Assembly: GCA_963665595.2 (NCBI GenBank) | Contig: CAXXJK010000005.1 | Span: 682,001-746,000 of the forward strand | Length of the DNA stretch: 64,000 nt | Reading direction: 5' to 3' | From: G963665595 sp963665595 | Lineage (GTDB): Bacteria > Actinomycetota > Coriobacteriia > Coriobacteriales > CADBOM01 | In this document: positions 9,127 to 17,902 of the stretch, piece by piece | Position numbering within the stretch: the first letter of the stretch is position 1 | How the letters are laid out: every line of letters begins with the position of its first letter | Notes under the pieces: model-generated | What the model saw: the letters and a program-made list of their open reading frames with translations, nothing else | The model's database searches: none | Told to the model about the DNA's origin: nothing | Made by a program: the position numbers and the translations under genes

Positions 9127-9756
9127 ATGTCTCAGTATGCATTCTATTTCGATGGTACTCGCTGCACGGGTTGTAAAACGTGTGTGTTTGCCTGTAAAGA
9201 TGTTAATAATCTTGATGTAGGCTTTAACTATCGCAAAGTATATGAATATACCGGCGGTCAAACCACCGCTGATTCGACGGGCTGTTATCAATCAACGTGC
9301 TTTTCTTACTATCTTTCCGTTGCTTGCAATCATTGTGAAGATCCGGCTTGCACCAAGGTTTGTCCGACAGGCGCAATGCACAAAGACATGCAGACGGGTA
9401 TCGTAAGCGTCGACGCGGGCAAGTGTATTGGGTGTGGTTATTGTCATATGGCATGTCCCTATAACGCACCAAAAGTTGATCGAGCCAAAGGACATTCCGT
9501 TAAATGCGATGCCTGCCAAGCTCTCCTTGCCAAAGGGGAACGGCCGGCTTGCGTTACCGCTTGCCCTGCACGTGCTCTTGATTTCGGAGCCATTGATCAA
9601 ATGAGCGCTGCCATGAGCGGATATCAGCTCGCAAATATCGCTCCGTTACCCAATAAGAGTTATACCGGTCCGAACTTCTTCATTAAACCCTGTGCCGATG
9701 CTCGCCCTGCGGAAAGCGTCGAAGGCAGTGTCGCAAACCCTCTGGAGGTGCAGTAA
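9127..9756 (+). CDS. dmsB: DmsB-type ferredoxin subunit
   Basis: Electron-transfer subunit of 209 residues with four cysteine groups: CTGCKTCVFAC, CNHCEDPACTKVCPTG, CIGCGYCHMACPYNAP and CDAC...CVTACPARAL. They are expected to hold four [4Fe-4S] clusters that carry electrons from the membrane anchor to DmsA. The C-terminal PLPNKSYTGPNFFIKP segment matches DmsB closely. It follows dmsA by 25 bases and precedes the anchor gene by 2. Confidence 0.93.
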   Translation: MSQYAFYFDGTRCTGCKTCVFACKDVNNLDVGFNYRKVYEYTGGQTTADSTGCYQSTCFSYYLSVACNHCEDPACTKVCPTGAMHKDMQTGIVSVDAGKCIGCGYCHMACPYNAPKVDRAKGHSVKCDACQALLAKGERPACVTACPARALDFGAIDQMSAAMSGYQLANIAPLPNKSYTGPNFFIKPCADARPAESVEGSVANPLEVQ

Positions 9757-9758
9757 TC

Positions 9759-10616
9759 ATGGAAACAGCGATGAACGAACTACCGCTGGCGCTTTTTACC
9801 ACATTGGCACCTATCGGTGCGGGAGCATTTGTTACTCTTGCGATCGCATTTTTTACGACGAAGTTTTCAGATGAGCGGCTCAAACGCATCGACCGTATGA
9901 CTCTGATTCCTCTTGCGGTTGTCATTATTGGTCTTATTGCATCGTTTCTTCATCTGGCAAGCCCCTTGCGTGCGTTTGGTGTGTTTGCGGGCATCGGATC
10001 TTCGCCGCTTTCAAACGAGATCGTGATAAGTTGTTTGTTTATCATAGTTGCGATCATTTACCTCGTATATGCATGTACCGGCACTATGAAAGAAGGAACA
10101 CGCAAGATTTTTGCTGCCGTGTTAGCCGTATTGGGAGTTGTATTCGCTTGCTTTACGGGTATGGCCTATATGGTCAGCACCATTGTCTCATGGATGACTC
10201 CCGCCTTGCCAATTTCAATTATTGGTTTCTCCCTCATGGGTGGTGCCCTGCTCGGCGTATTGACTCTTGCCTGCGCGGGCGCTCTTGACGAAGCCTGCAA
10301 AACTTCGTTTAAAATGATGACACTGATTATTGCACTTATTGGTCTGATCTTAGGCGTAGCGGGTGCCCTGATGCAATATGGACTTGCTGCGAGCATCGTT
10401 ACTGCGATTGCTAATGGTGCAGTGATGGCGAGTGCGGTTAACGGATACCTCATTGCCTTTGTCGTATGTGTCGTTCTCGGTGTCATGCTGGGCATGTATG
10501 TCCTTATGAAGAAACATTCACTTGCACTGACGATCGTGGCCTCTATTTTGATTCTTGGTGGTGTTTTCATCGGTCGTCTGGTTTTCTATGCACTTCAGAT
10601 ATCTATAGGGTTGTAG
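9759..10616 (+). CDS. dmsC: DmsC-type membrane anchor
   Basis: A 285-residue membrane protein with about eight hydrophobic helices, beginning ELPLALFTTLAPIGAG, the usual DmsC start region. It anchors DmsAB and oxidises menaquinol. HLASPLRAFGVFAGIGSSPLSNEI is the conserved quinol-site loop of the family. GGAGGT lies 9 bases upstream of the ATG. The operon may pause here, because a strong terminator follows, yet a chaperone and a second anchor come next. Confidence 0.9.
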   Translation: METAMNELPLALFTTLAPIGAGAFVTLAIAFFTTKFSDERLKRIDRMTLIPLAVVIIGLIASFLHLASPLRAFGVFAGIGSSPLSNEIVISCLFIIVAIIYLVYACTGTMKEGTRKIFAAVLAVLGVVFACFTGMAYMVSTIVSWMTPALPISIIGFSLMGGALLGVLTLACAGALDEACKTSFKMMTLIIALIGLILGVAGALMQYGLAASIVTAIANGAVMASAVNGYLIAFVVCVVLGVMLGMYVLMKKHSLALTIVASILILGGVFIGRLVFYALQISIGL

Positions 10617-10636
10617 ACCCCTTAGTGTTTCAATGG

Positions 10637-10677
10637 AAAGCGGGGTACGCTCTATACTGATTGCGTGCCCCGCTTTT
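10637..10677 (+). terminator. Terminator or attenuator inside the dms locus
   Basis: AAAGCGGGGTACGC (10637-10650) pairs with GCGTGCCCCGCTTT (10663-10676), with one mismatch, and ends in TTTT. It separates dmsABC from the chaperone and second anchor, so the latter may be read at a lower level or from their own promoter. Confidence 0.8.
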
Positions 10678-10708
10678 AGCAGTAGACATCTAGCGTGAGG
10701 ATAGCGAT

Positions 10709-11362
10709 ATGAACGAGAAGCTTGTGGAACCATCCTACTGTGAGACAATTGCCTTCATCGGTAACTTTTTGGGTCCCTTCTATACAAAAGACCCGAAGCA
10801 AGATCCTGAGATTGTGCCACTTTTCGAGACATTATCTGCGTTGGATGCAGAAGCGGCTGCAGGCGAATGGCCGTTTGGCGATTCCTCAGAGGCGCTTTCC
10901 TGCCTCTTGTCAATGCAGCAGGGTCTCGATGGGGGAGGCCCTACGGAGGATATCGTATGGGAGTATCGCCGTCTGTTTGTTGGCCCTAACCCTATGCCTG
11001 CTCCTCCCTGGGGGTCTGTATATACTGACCCTGAAATAGTAGTATTTGGGGAATCGACTCTTGCTTTGCGCTGTTGGATGCGCGAAACGGGCATAACGCG
11101 TTTGGATCATGAACGGTCACCAGAAGATCACATCGGACTCATGCTGCTGATGATGTCTTGGATCGCGCAGTACAAACCAGCTGCATTAGAAGAGTTTCTT
11201 TCTCATCATCTGCTGACATGGTCGTCTCATTTTCTGGTTGAGGTGATCGCTGCTACCGAAAATCCGTTTTATAATGGTCTTGCCCGTCTCACAAAGCTGA
11301 GCTTAGAGGGGATTCAACAGGATCTGGACCTAGTCGTAGAATATCCGAGGTATTATCGTTGA
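10709..11362 (+). CDS. TorD/DmsD-family molybdoenzyme chaperone
   Basis: A 217-residue all-helical cytoplasmic protein. The segment EYRRLFVGPNPMPAPPWGSVY followed by ERSPEDHIGLML is the signature region of the TorD/DmsD/NarJ chaperones. These bind the Tat signal and apo form of the catalytic subunit until cofactor insertion is complete. Its position in the dms locus points to DmsA as client. One base separates its stop from the next ATG. Confidence 0.88.
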   Translation: MNEKLVEPSYCETIAFIGNFLGPFYTKDPKQDPEIVPLFETLSALDAEAAAGEWPFGDSSEALSCLLSMQQGLDGGGPTEDIVWEYRRLFVGPNPMPAPPWGSVYTDPEIVVFGESTLALRCWMRETGITRLDHERSPEDHIGLMLLMMSWIAQYKPAALEEFLSHHLLTWSSHFLVEVIAATENPFYNGLARLTKLSLEGIQQDLDLVVEYPRYYR

Positions 11363-11363
11363 C

Positions 11364-12278
11364 ATGTTAGGTTTTGATACAGCGCTGGGCGAGATAACGC
11401 TCGTCTTTTTTACCACCTTGGCACCGCCGGGTACCTTGGCTTATATGATCATGGCTCTTATTCTTGCCTTTGGAGATAGAAAAGAAGAATCGCGCAGGCG
11501 TATCAAGCAGTTTCTCTGTATACCTCTTATAACTGCGATGGTGGGTTTGGTCGCGTCCGCTACCCATCTAGGCAATCCCGCAAATGCATTGTATGTGTTC
11601 ATGGGGGTGGGGCGAAGTCCTCTTTCAAATGAGGTTTTTTGCGCCGCTCTCTTCCTCGGTCTGGCAGCTTCATATTGGCTCTACTCATTTACTGAGAAGA
11701 AGAGACTTCTTCTGGAACGTATATGGTTGCTGCTGACTGTTGTTGCGGGCATTGCTTTTATTACCAGCATAGCGTTTGCTTATTCGGTTGATACCATCAT
11801 TTCATGGTATTCTCCCTATATTCCTGTGAGCCTGTGGCTTTGTGCTGGAGTTGGTGGCCCACCACTGGCGCTCCTTTCCCTATGCGTGGCAGACTCTTCA
11901 TCAGTTCATTCTCGATTCATCAAGATAACCTCGGGCGTGACAATTCTTGTTATGATAGTGCATGTCATAGTGCTTTCTCTCTATAACGCCGAGTTAGCTT
12001 CTATGCATAATTCAATTATCTCATCGGGAGATTTGCTTGAATCTTATACAGTAGTAATCGGTTTTTACGCATTGTTTGTGGCTCTTGGAGTGGGAAGTAT
12101 CGTAAGGGCTGCTTATATGAAAGGTAAAAATTCGACTCCATCAGATATGAATGAGAAGAAAAATAATCGACGACGTTTCCTATTTCTTCTTATAGGATGC
12201 TTTTCTATTTTCATCGGACTGTTCATTGTCCGTTTTACCTTCTATATGCTACATATGACAATCGGCCTGAGCATATAA
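11364..12278 (+). CDS. Second DmsC-like membrane anchor
   Basis: A 304-residue protein with about eight membrane helices and the DmsC pattern (VFFTTLAPPGTLAYM, SATHLGNPANALYVFMGVGRSPLSNEV). It parallels the first anchor over its full length but is clearly diverged. A charged Lys/Asn/Arg-rich segment (EKKNNRRR) lies before the last helix. It may be an alternative quinol anchor for the same DmsAB or serve one of the other molybdoenzymes. It starts one base after the chaperone gene. Confidence 0.85.
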   Translation: MLGFDTALGEITLVFFTTLAPPGTLAYMIMALILAFGDRKEESRRRIKQFLCIPLITAMVGLVASATHLGNPANALYVFMGVGRSPLSNEVFCAALFLGLAASYWLYSFTEKKRLLLERIWLLLTVVAGIAFITSIAFAYSVDTIISWYSPYIPVSLWLCAGVGGPPLALLSLCVADSSSVHSRFIKITSGVTILVMIVHVIVLSLYNAELASMHNSIISSGDLLESYTVVIGFYALFVALGVGSIVRAAYMKGKNSTPSDMNEKKNNRRRFLFLLIGCFSIFIGLFIVRFTFYMLHMTIGLSI

Positions 12279-12338
12279 TTCCATTCTTTGTTTGATCGCG
12301 CTCTCTGTTTTTAACGACAATTAATGTGCTTACCTTCG

Positions 12339-12368
12339 AGGGGCTTTTGTGCCCCTTGCTTTGTTTAT
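12339..12368 (+). terminator. Terminator after the dms locus
   Basis: AGGGGC-TTTTGT-GCCCCT forms a 6-bp GC-rich stem followed by TGCTTTGTTT, 60 bases beyond the second anchor gene. Confidence 0.7.
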
Positions 12369-12436
12369 CTCAGGTTCAGAGCAGTGCCCGTTAATTTAAT
12401 CTAATAGTTGCGCAAAAAACTCAGGTTTAATTGCAC

Positions 12437-12484
12437 TTGACGCGTGTTGCTTTACTATATATAGTGTATATGTAATATATACAC
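12437..12484 (+). promoter_or_regulatory. Promoter and operator of the GntR-ABC operon
   Basis: TTGACG (12437-12442) and TATAGT (12460-12465) are spaced by 17 bases, a good sigma-70-type promoter. The inverted repeat GTGTATAT-gtaat-ATATACAC (12464-12484) overlaps the -10 element and start site. Such GTGTATAT-type repeats are usual operators of YtrA-subfamily GntR repressors, so the downstream gntR gene probably represses its own operon. Confidence 0.7.
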
Positions 12485-12574
12485 ACTATAAACGGAAAGA
12501 GTGAGTATGGTAGAGCAATGCACACCACGATTCTGTGGTAATGCGTGGCCCGCATCAGAGTAAGGGAGGCGTTC

Positions 12575-12950
12575 TTGGACATCATCATATCGAATGCGAG
12601 CAGTCTGCCCATCTATGAACAGATTACTATTCAGATCAAGAATCTTATACTGTCTGGTGATCTTACAGAAGGTGAGCAACTTCCCTCAATTCGTTCTCTG
12701 GCAGGTGATTTGCGTATCAGCGTGATAACTACAAAACGCGCGTATACCGATCTAGAGAATCAAGGGTTCATAGAGACTGTACCGGGAAAAGGAAGCTTTT
12801 GTGGCTGGCGGTAATCTTGAGCTCTTGCGTGAGGAACGTCTCCGGCGCATCGAGAAACTATTGAATGATGCTATCTCTGAGGCACAGGGAGCTGGCATAA
12901 CAAGTGTCGAACTTCATGAGATGTTGAGTTTGTTGGAGGAAGGTAAATAA
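12575..12950 (+). pseudogene. YtrA-subfamily GntR regulator, one frameshift
   Basis: The first frame gives a GntR winged helix (LPIYEQITIQIKNLILSG, LPSIRSLAGDLRIS, GKGSF) and stops early at 12814. In the next frame the usual short helical YtrA tail follows (VAGGNLELLREERL through EMLSLLEEGK) and ends with a TAATG overlap onto the ATPase gene. The frames join at the T-run 12797-12800 if one base is removed. The intact product would be about 125 residues, normal for YtrA-like repressors. The likely start is the TTG at 12575 with GGGAGG upstream. I suspect a sequence error rather than a dead gene. Confidence 0.75.
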
Positions 12951-13841
12951 TGGAAGATCTTGTTCGAATAAAAGATTTACGTAAAGAGTTTGACGATTTT
13001 TCCCTTGAAGGCATCAATATATCTGTGCCATTGGGCTGCGTTGTGGGCTTTGTAGGAAGCAACGGCGCAGGCAAGACCACCACCATCAAGGCGTTGCTTG
13101 GTTTGATTAAACCAGATGGTGGCATTGTTGAGTTGTTTGGTTCACCGTTTGCCATGAGCTCATCTCCAAAGGTTCAATCCGCTGTGAAGAATCGTATTGG
13201 CGTGGTATTTGATACGTGTGCGTTGCCAGATGATCTCTCAATCAAAGAGGTCGGAAGCATAATGAATGTTGCCTACACGCATTGGCATCGAGATTTGTTC
13301 GAAGAGCGGCTTGATCAATTTGGCCTTGCACAAACAAAAAAGATTAAGGACCTTTCCCGCGGTATGGGCATGAAACTATCTCTTGCTTGTGCACTTTGTC
13401 ATGATGCCGAACTCCTTGTTCTTGATGAGGCGACGGCCGGTCTTGACCCTCTGGCTCGTGAAGAGGTACTTGAGATGCTGCGCGATTTCATGCGTGATGA
13501 GACACATGGTGTTTTCATGTCCAGTCATATCACCAGCGATTTGGAGAAAATTGCTGATCGTGTTGTCTGCATCGATGATGGTCGAATCATATTTGACGAG
13601 ATCAAAGATGATATCACCGACAGAGCGGGTATCGCTCGTTGTCGCTCTGCCGAATTTGATCAGGTTATTCAAGAGGAGTTCTTTGCTCCTCATACGATGC
13701 GATTCATTCGTCATGGACTATAATACCGATCTCCTTGTCCCAGATCGCTTTATGTTTAACAAGCAGTTCCCCGACATAGCGATTGATCGCGCGGCCATAG
13801 ATGATTACATGAATCTTACCTTGAGGGGGGAGATCCGATGA
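12950..13841 (+). pseudogene. ABC transporter ATP-binding protein, one frameshift near the C-terminus
   Basis: The first 257 residues form a complete nucleotide-binding domain: Walker A GSNGAGKT, signature LSRGMGMKLS, Walker B ELLVLDEAT and the H-loop SSHI. The frame closes at 13723. The +1 frame continues with MDYNTDLLVPDRF through NLTLRGEIR, the usual BcrA/YtrB C-terminal part, and overlaps the permease ATG by ATGA. Removing one base near 13712 restores about 296 residues. The gene probably powers the adjacent permease in export or stress response, as in GntR-regulated ytr-type operons. Confidence 0.8.
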
Positions 13842-14566
13842 AGGCAGGATTTCTGATTGACTTTCTTACGATGAAGAACACCCAGAAACAATTACTCATA
13901 ACGGCGCTCATTGTTACTATTGGAGTGAGCATAGCCGTAGGGAGTCCGATGATGATGGTCTGCATGTTTACTGCTATGGTACCCATGATGTCAATATTCA
14001 CCGGTCTTGCCTATGATGAGCGTAATGGCTGGGAAACCTACCGTATATCTCTTCCGATTGCCCGTAGAGATGTGGTCATGGGACGCTACCTCAATCTCAT
14101 AGTGGCATCGCTTGTTTCCTTCGTCATTATGTTTGCAATGATCTGGCTACTCTCAATTATTGTTTCGATCATTCCCTTTCCGCAAATTGTAACTACTGCC
14201 TTTGCCACTGATTCCGAAGGGTTTTTGGAGCTTGCAATTGCTGGCATTCTCGTTATGTGCCTTCTCCTATTGGTTGCCTCGATTGTGCTGCCGGTTACTT
14301 TTCGCTTTGGCATGACGCGGGCAACGCGTATTCTGCCTGTTGTCCTCGTGATTATCCCTGTTGTGGGCGTTTCTATGCTCAGTAGTACGGGCTTTGATAT
14401 AACTACGGCGTTTCCAAGTGTCCTCAGTTTTTTTATTGATGAGGGGGGCAACCCTATAATTGGCAACGTGATATTGACATTGGTTTTGATAATCGTGGTT
14501 GTGTTGGCCATAAATTTCATTAGTTTTCTTATCGCAGCCCGTCTCTACGAGAGAAAAGAACTATGA
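13838..14566 (+). CDS. ABC-2 type transporter permease
   Basis: A 242-residue protein with about six membrane helices and a DERNGWETYRISLPIARRDVVMGRYL segment, typical of ABC-2 permeases that pair with BcrA/YtrB-like ATPases. It overlaps the ATPase gene by four bases (ATGA) and is the last gene of the operon. The substrate is unknown; relatives export peptides or respond to cell-envelope stress. Confidence 0.85.
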   Translation: MKAGFLIDFLTMKNTQKQLLITALIVTIGVSIAVGSPMMMVCMFTAMVPMMSIFTGLAYDERNGWETYRISLPIARRDVVMGRYLNLIVASLVSFVIMFAMIWLLSIIVSIIPFPQIVTTAFATDSEGFLELAIAGILVMCLLLLVASIVLPVTFRFGMTRATRILPVVLVIIPVVGVSMLSSTGFDITTAFPSVLSFFIDEGGNPIIGNVILTLVLIIVVVLAINFISFLIAARLYERKEL

Positions 14567-14618
14567 TGCGCGTGTTTGTTTAACCATATCAGCGCAGGCA
14601 CTCTGATATACATCATGT

Positions 14619-14663
14619 ACGCAAGCAGGAGTCATTGAGATTATCAATGGCTCCTGCTTGCGT
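14619..14663 (+). terminator. Long hairpin after the ABC operon
   Basis: ACGCAAGCAGGAG (14619-14631) pairs perfectly with CTCCTGCTTGCGT (14651-14663), and CATTG/CAATG extends the stem inward, giving about 18 pairs with one mismatch. It is followed by AATCCTTTC, a weak U-tract. It likely insulates the molybdoenzyme gene at 14907. Confidence 0.65.
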
Positions 14664-14906
14664 AATCCTTTCGACGGATCAAAGTAAGAATAAAATACGT
14701 TGGTTTCATCAAAGACTTGTATGAGCCTTTATGCAGGGGTTTAGGCATGACTTAATACCACGCTCCCTATGCCTTTCAAGGCAAATTCTAAGTTAATCCT
14801 TCTTACCCCATGACAATGGCAGGGGCAAATTCCCATAATCGCGGCAGACCGACGATCCATTATTTTGAGAGGATCGTCCCTGATGTTGCGATCGGAAGGA
14901 GAAGGG

Positions 14907-17453
14907 ATGTTGTTTGACTACCAAGAATTCTTGGATAGCATCGACCGCGCAGCATATCACGAAGGTGAATGGCAGTGGGAAGAGGATGGCTATACGGTAA
15001 CGCGTACGTATACCTATTCTGCTCCTGGCTGTCATGACTCTTGTGGCGTGCTGCTCTACACGAAAGACGACAAGCTGGAAAAAGTCGAGGGAGACCCACT
15101 CGACCCCTGTGCGAATGGGCGGCTTTGCATGCGTTGCCTCAATTTGCCGGAGGGGACAAACTATGAAGATCGTCCCAAGTACCCCTTGCGTCGTATAGGT
15201 GCACGCGGAGAGAACAAATGGGAACGCATCAGTTGGGATGAGGCACTCGACACTATAGTCGACTGGATTCATACGAATATCGATGAAGCGGGCTTCGGCC
15301 GCGAGTCCATCTTCGTAAACCATGGCACGGGCCGCAATATCTCATCTTGGGTTCCGTTCCTTGGCGGCGCATGCTTGGGTACACCGAACGTCGGCGCTAT
15401 CGGTTCGTCGGGCTATTCGTGCTACCTGCCCCGCACGTGCGGCACCGCTGCCAGCATCGGTGATTTCCCCATTGTGGATGCCTCCGAAGGTCATGAGGAC
15501 CGCTACAACAATCCTGAGTGGAAGCGCCCCGACGTAGTTGTTATCTGGGGTTCTGAGCCGCTGAAGAGTAATGCTGACGGTTATCTGGGCCATTGGCTCA
15601 TCGTCTGCATGCAGCAGGGAACGGAGGTCATCTCTATTGACCCTCGACTCACCTGGTGGGGAGCCCATGCGACGTATTGGTTGAATCTTCGTCCCGCAAC
15701 CGATATGGCAATCGCGCTTGCGTGGCTCAACGTCATCACGCAGGAAAACCTGCAAGATGTCGAATTCGTTGACATGTGGTGCGCATATTACGACGAACTT
15801 AAAGAGTACATGGCTGAGTTCACGCCGGAGTGGGCATCCGAGATCACCGGGCTGTCGGCTGACCTCATTCGCGATTCTGCACGCTTCTATGCGTCTGCTG
15901 AGCGTGGTGCCATCCAGTGGGGTCTTGCGTTCGATACGCAGAATGACTCCATTCAGCTGTGCCAGACGGTCAGCAACATCATGAGTGTTTGCGGCAACAT
16001 CGACAAGCCGGGCACAAACCTGCTTGTCCGCAACGGTTTCGAGATCAATCCCGGCTACGCAACGGCGCAGCTGTACTGCGATCCCGACACGTTCGCCAAG
16101 AAGCTGACGGTCGATGTCACGCATCCGGGCTATGTGCACTTTATCGGTATGGCCGACTGCGACGCCGTGAACCATGCGTTCGAGACCGGCGATCCGTATC
16201 CCATGAAGATGTTCTGGTCGCAGGGTGCGAACTGCATCACTTGCACGGGCAACGGTGCGCCGCGCATGTACAAGATGCTCGAGAACGTTGATTTCTGTGT
16301 TGTAGCCGATCCGTATATGACGCCGACGGCCGTCGCATTCGCCGATATCTTCCTGCCGCTCAAGACTACGGCCGAGCGCGATTCTATGCGCGTTTGGTGG
16401 ACACCGCTACGTGCCATGAAGAGCGTCAGTGAGTGGTATGAGGCCAAGTCTGACGAAGAGCTTATCGTTGCCCTAGGCAATAAGATGAACCCCGAGCTGT
16501 TCAACAAGCGTTGGCCGACGCTTGAGGCTTTGCTGCAGGATTACCTGGACACGGGCTTTAATATTTATGATCCCGATACCGGCAAGAGTTACAAGAGTGC
16601 TGGCCGCTCGAAGGCAGGCATGGTCGAGATCGAAGATGCCCATACCAACTACTGGAAGAAGCACAACGCAGACGGCGAATGCTCGTTTGATGCGCTTGTT
16701 GCAAAGGGCGGCTACGAATACGACGACTTCTGTGACACCTATTACAAGTATGAGAAGGGTCTTCTACGCGAAGATGGACAGATAGGCTTCTCGACGCCGT
16801 CTGGCCGCATCGAGCTTATACCGTATGCCATGTTCGGCGCCTGGGGCATCGATCCATGGCCGAAGCATCACGAATCTATCCATACGTATAAGTGGTTGCA
16901 TGATCCTGAATTCAAGAAGGAGTATCCGTTTATCTGCATCAATGGCTCTCGCTCTTTCGAGTTCTTCCATTCCGAGAACCGTCAGCAGAAGACGATGCGC
17001 GAGTTCCATCCTGATCCGGTCGTCGAGATTAGCACGCAGACGGCTGAGGAGTATGGCATCAACGAAGGCGAGTGGATCTGGCTTGAGAATTCCGAGGGTC
17101 GTTGCCGCCAGAAGGTTCATATCGAAGCTACGGTGAACCCGAATTACGTATACGCCGAGCACGGCTGGTGGTTCCCTGAGGAAGAACCTTCGTTCCCGCA
17201 CTTATTTGGTATGTGGGATGTGAACATCAACAATCTGACGGCATCGTATGAAACGGGTCCCGGCGGTATCGGCTCTCCATTTAAGAGCATCGTGTGCAAG
17301 ATATACAAGTGCACGCCGGAGAACTCTGAGCCGACGCCGGGCGAAGTCGTGACCCAGCTGGGTGGCTTCCGCAACGATTACGTTGCGGGTGAACCCTACT
17401 CTTACGGGCAGGACGTAACGTGGCAGGCGCTTATGGAGAGGGGCGAGGAATAA
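14907..17453 (+). CDS. Molybdopterin oxidoreductase, large subunit 1 (no Tat signal)
   Basis: DMSO-reductase-superfamily protein of 848 residues without a Tat leader, so probably cytoplasmic. Fe-S ligand candidates are Cys42/Cys46 (GCHDSCG) and Cys74/Cys77 (LCMRC). Cys172 in SSGYSCYLPR, after GTPN, lies where the Mo ligand is expected. The HGWWFPE...CKIYK C-terminus resembles the acetylene hydratase, pyrogallol transhydroxylase and gut aromatic dehydroxylase clade. The substrate is unknown. It is paired with a two-cluster ferredoxin starting on the next base and followed by two transporters. Third codon positions look more GC-rich than in neighbours. The ATG at 14907 has AAGGAG upstream. Confidence 0.85.
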   Translation: MLFDYQEFLDSIDRAAYHEGEWQWEEDGYTVTRTYTYSAPGCHDSCGVLLYTKDDKLEKVEGDPLDPCANGRLCMRCLNLPEGTNYEDRPKYPLRRIGARGENKWERISWDEALDTIVDWIHTNIDEAGFGRESIFVNHGTGRNISSWVPFLGGACLGTPNVGAIGSSGYSCYLPRTCGTAASIGDFPIVDASEGHEDRYNNPEWKRPDVVVIWGSEPLKSNADGYLGHWLIVCMQQGTEVISIDPRLTWWGAHATYWLNLRPATDMAIALAWLNVITQENLQDVEFVDMWCAYYDELKEYMAEFTPEWASEITGLSADLIRDSARFYASAERGAIQWGLAFDTQNDSIQLCQTVSNIMSVCGNIDKPGTNLLVRNGFEINPGYATAQLYCDPDTFAKKLTVDVTHPGYVHFIGMADCDAVNHAFETGDPYPMKMFWSQGANCITCTGNGAPRMYKMLENVDFCVVADPYMTPTAVAFADIFLPLKTTAERDSMRVWWTPLRAMKSVSEWYEAKSDEELIVALGNKMNPELFNKRWPTLEALLQDYLDTGFNIYDPDTGKSYKSAGRSKAGMVEIEDAHTNYWKKHNADGECSFDALVAKGGYEYDDFCDTYYKYEKGLLREDGQIGFSTPSGRIELIPYAMFGAWGIDPWPKHHESIHTYKWLHDPEFKKEYPFICINGSRSFEFFHSENRQQKTMREFHPDPVVEISTQTAEEYGINEGEWIWLENSEGRCRQKVHIEATVNPNYVYAEHGWWFPEEEPSFPHLFGMWDVNINNLTASYETGPGGIGSPFKSIVCKIYKCTPENSEPTPGEVVTQLGGFRNDYVAGEPYSYGQDVTWQALMERGEE

Positions 17454-17795
17454 ATGAAGGGCATTCTGATCAACTACGAATTCTGCACGGGCTGCCACTC
17501 TTGCGAGGTGGCCTGCAAGAAGCACCTCGGGCTTCCCGAAGGAGAATTCGGCATCAAGCTGACCCAGACTGGTCCGTTCGAGTACTCGGGCGCCGAGGGC
17601 AACAAGGACCGCTGGGAGTGGTCATGGCTTCCGGTCATAACTAAGGCATGCGACATGTGCGAGGATCGCGTTAAACAGGGTAAGATTCCCGCATGTGTTC
17701 AGCACTGTCAAGCATGGTGTATGTATTATGGCGAACTTGAGGATCTGGCGCGTAAAGTAGACGGCACTTCTCGCTGCGCGATCCTCACACGCTAG
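17454..17795 (+). CDS. Small ferredoxin subunit 1 (two [4Fe-4S] clusters)
   Basis: A 113-residue electron-transfer partner of the preceding molybdoenzyme. Cysteine groups are CTGCHSCEVAC near the N-terminus and CDMCEDR...ACVQHCQAWC in the second half, enough for two [4Fe-4S] clusters. DmsB-type proteins have four, so this is a shortened form. It begins immediately after the large-subunit stop codon. Confidence 0.9.
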   Translation: MKGILINYEFCTGCHSCEVACKKHLGLPEGEFGIKLTQTGPFEYSGAEGNKDRWEWSWLPVITKACDMCEDRVKQGKIPACVQHCQAWCMYYGELEDLARKVDGTSRCAILTR

Positions 17796-17902
17796 AAGAT
17801 GCGACGAATGGTTGCGGACGAAGAAAGGAGCGCGAAATTACTGGGAAAGTCGAATAAACGGTTTTTTCAATTCGTCACAAATCTAAGAGGAAAGGTTTCA
17901 CA

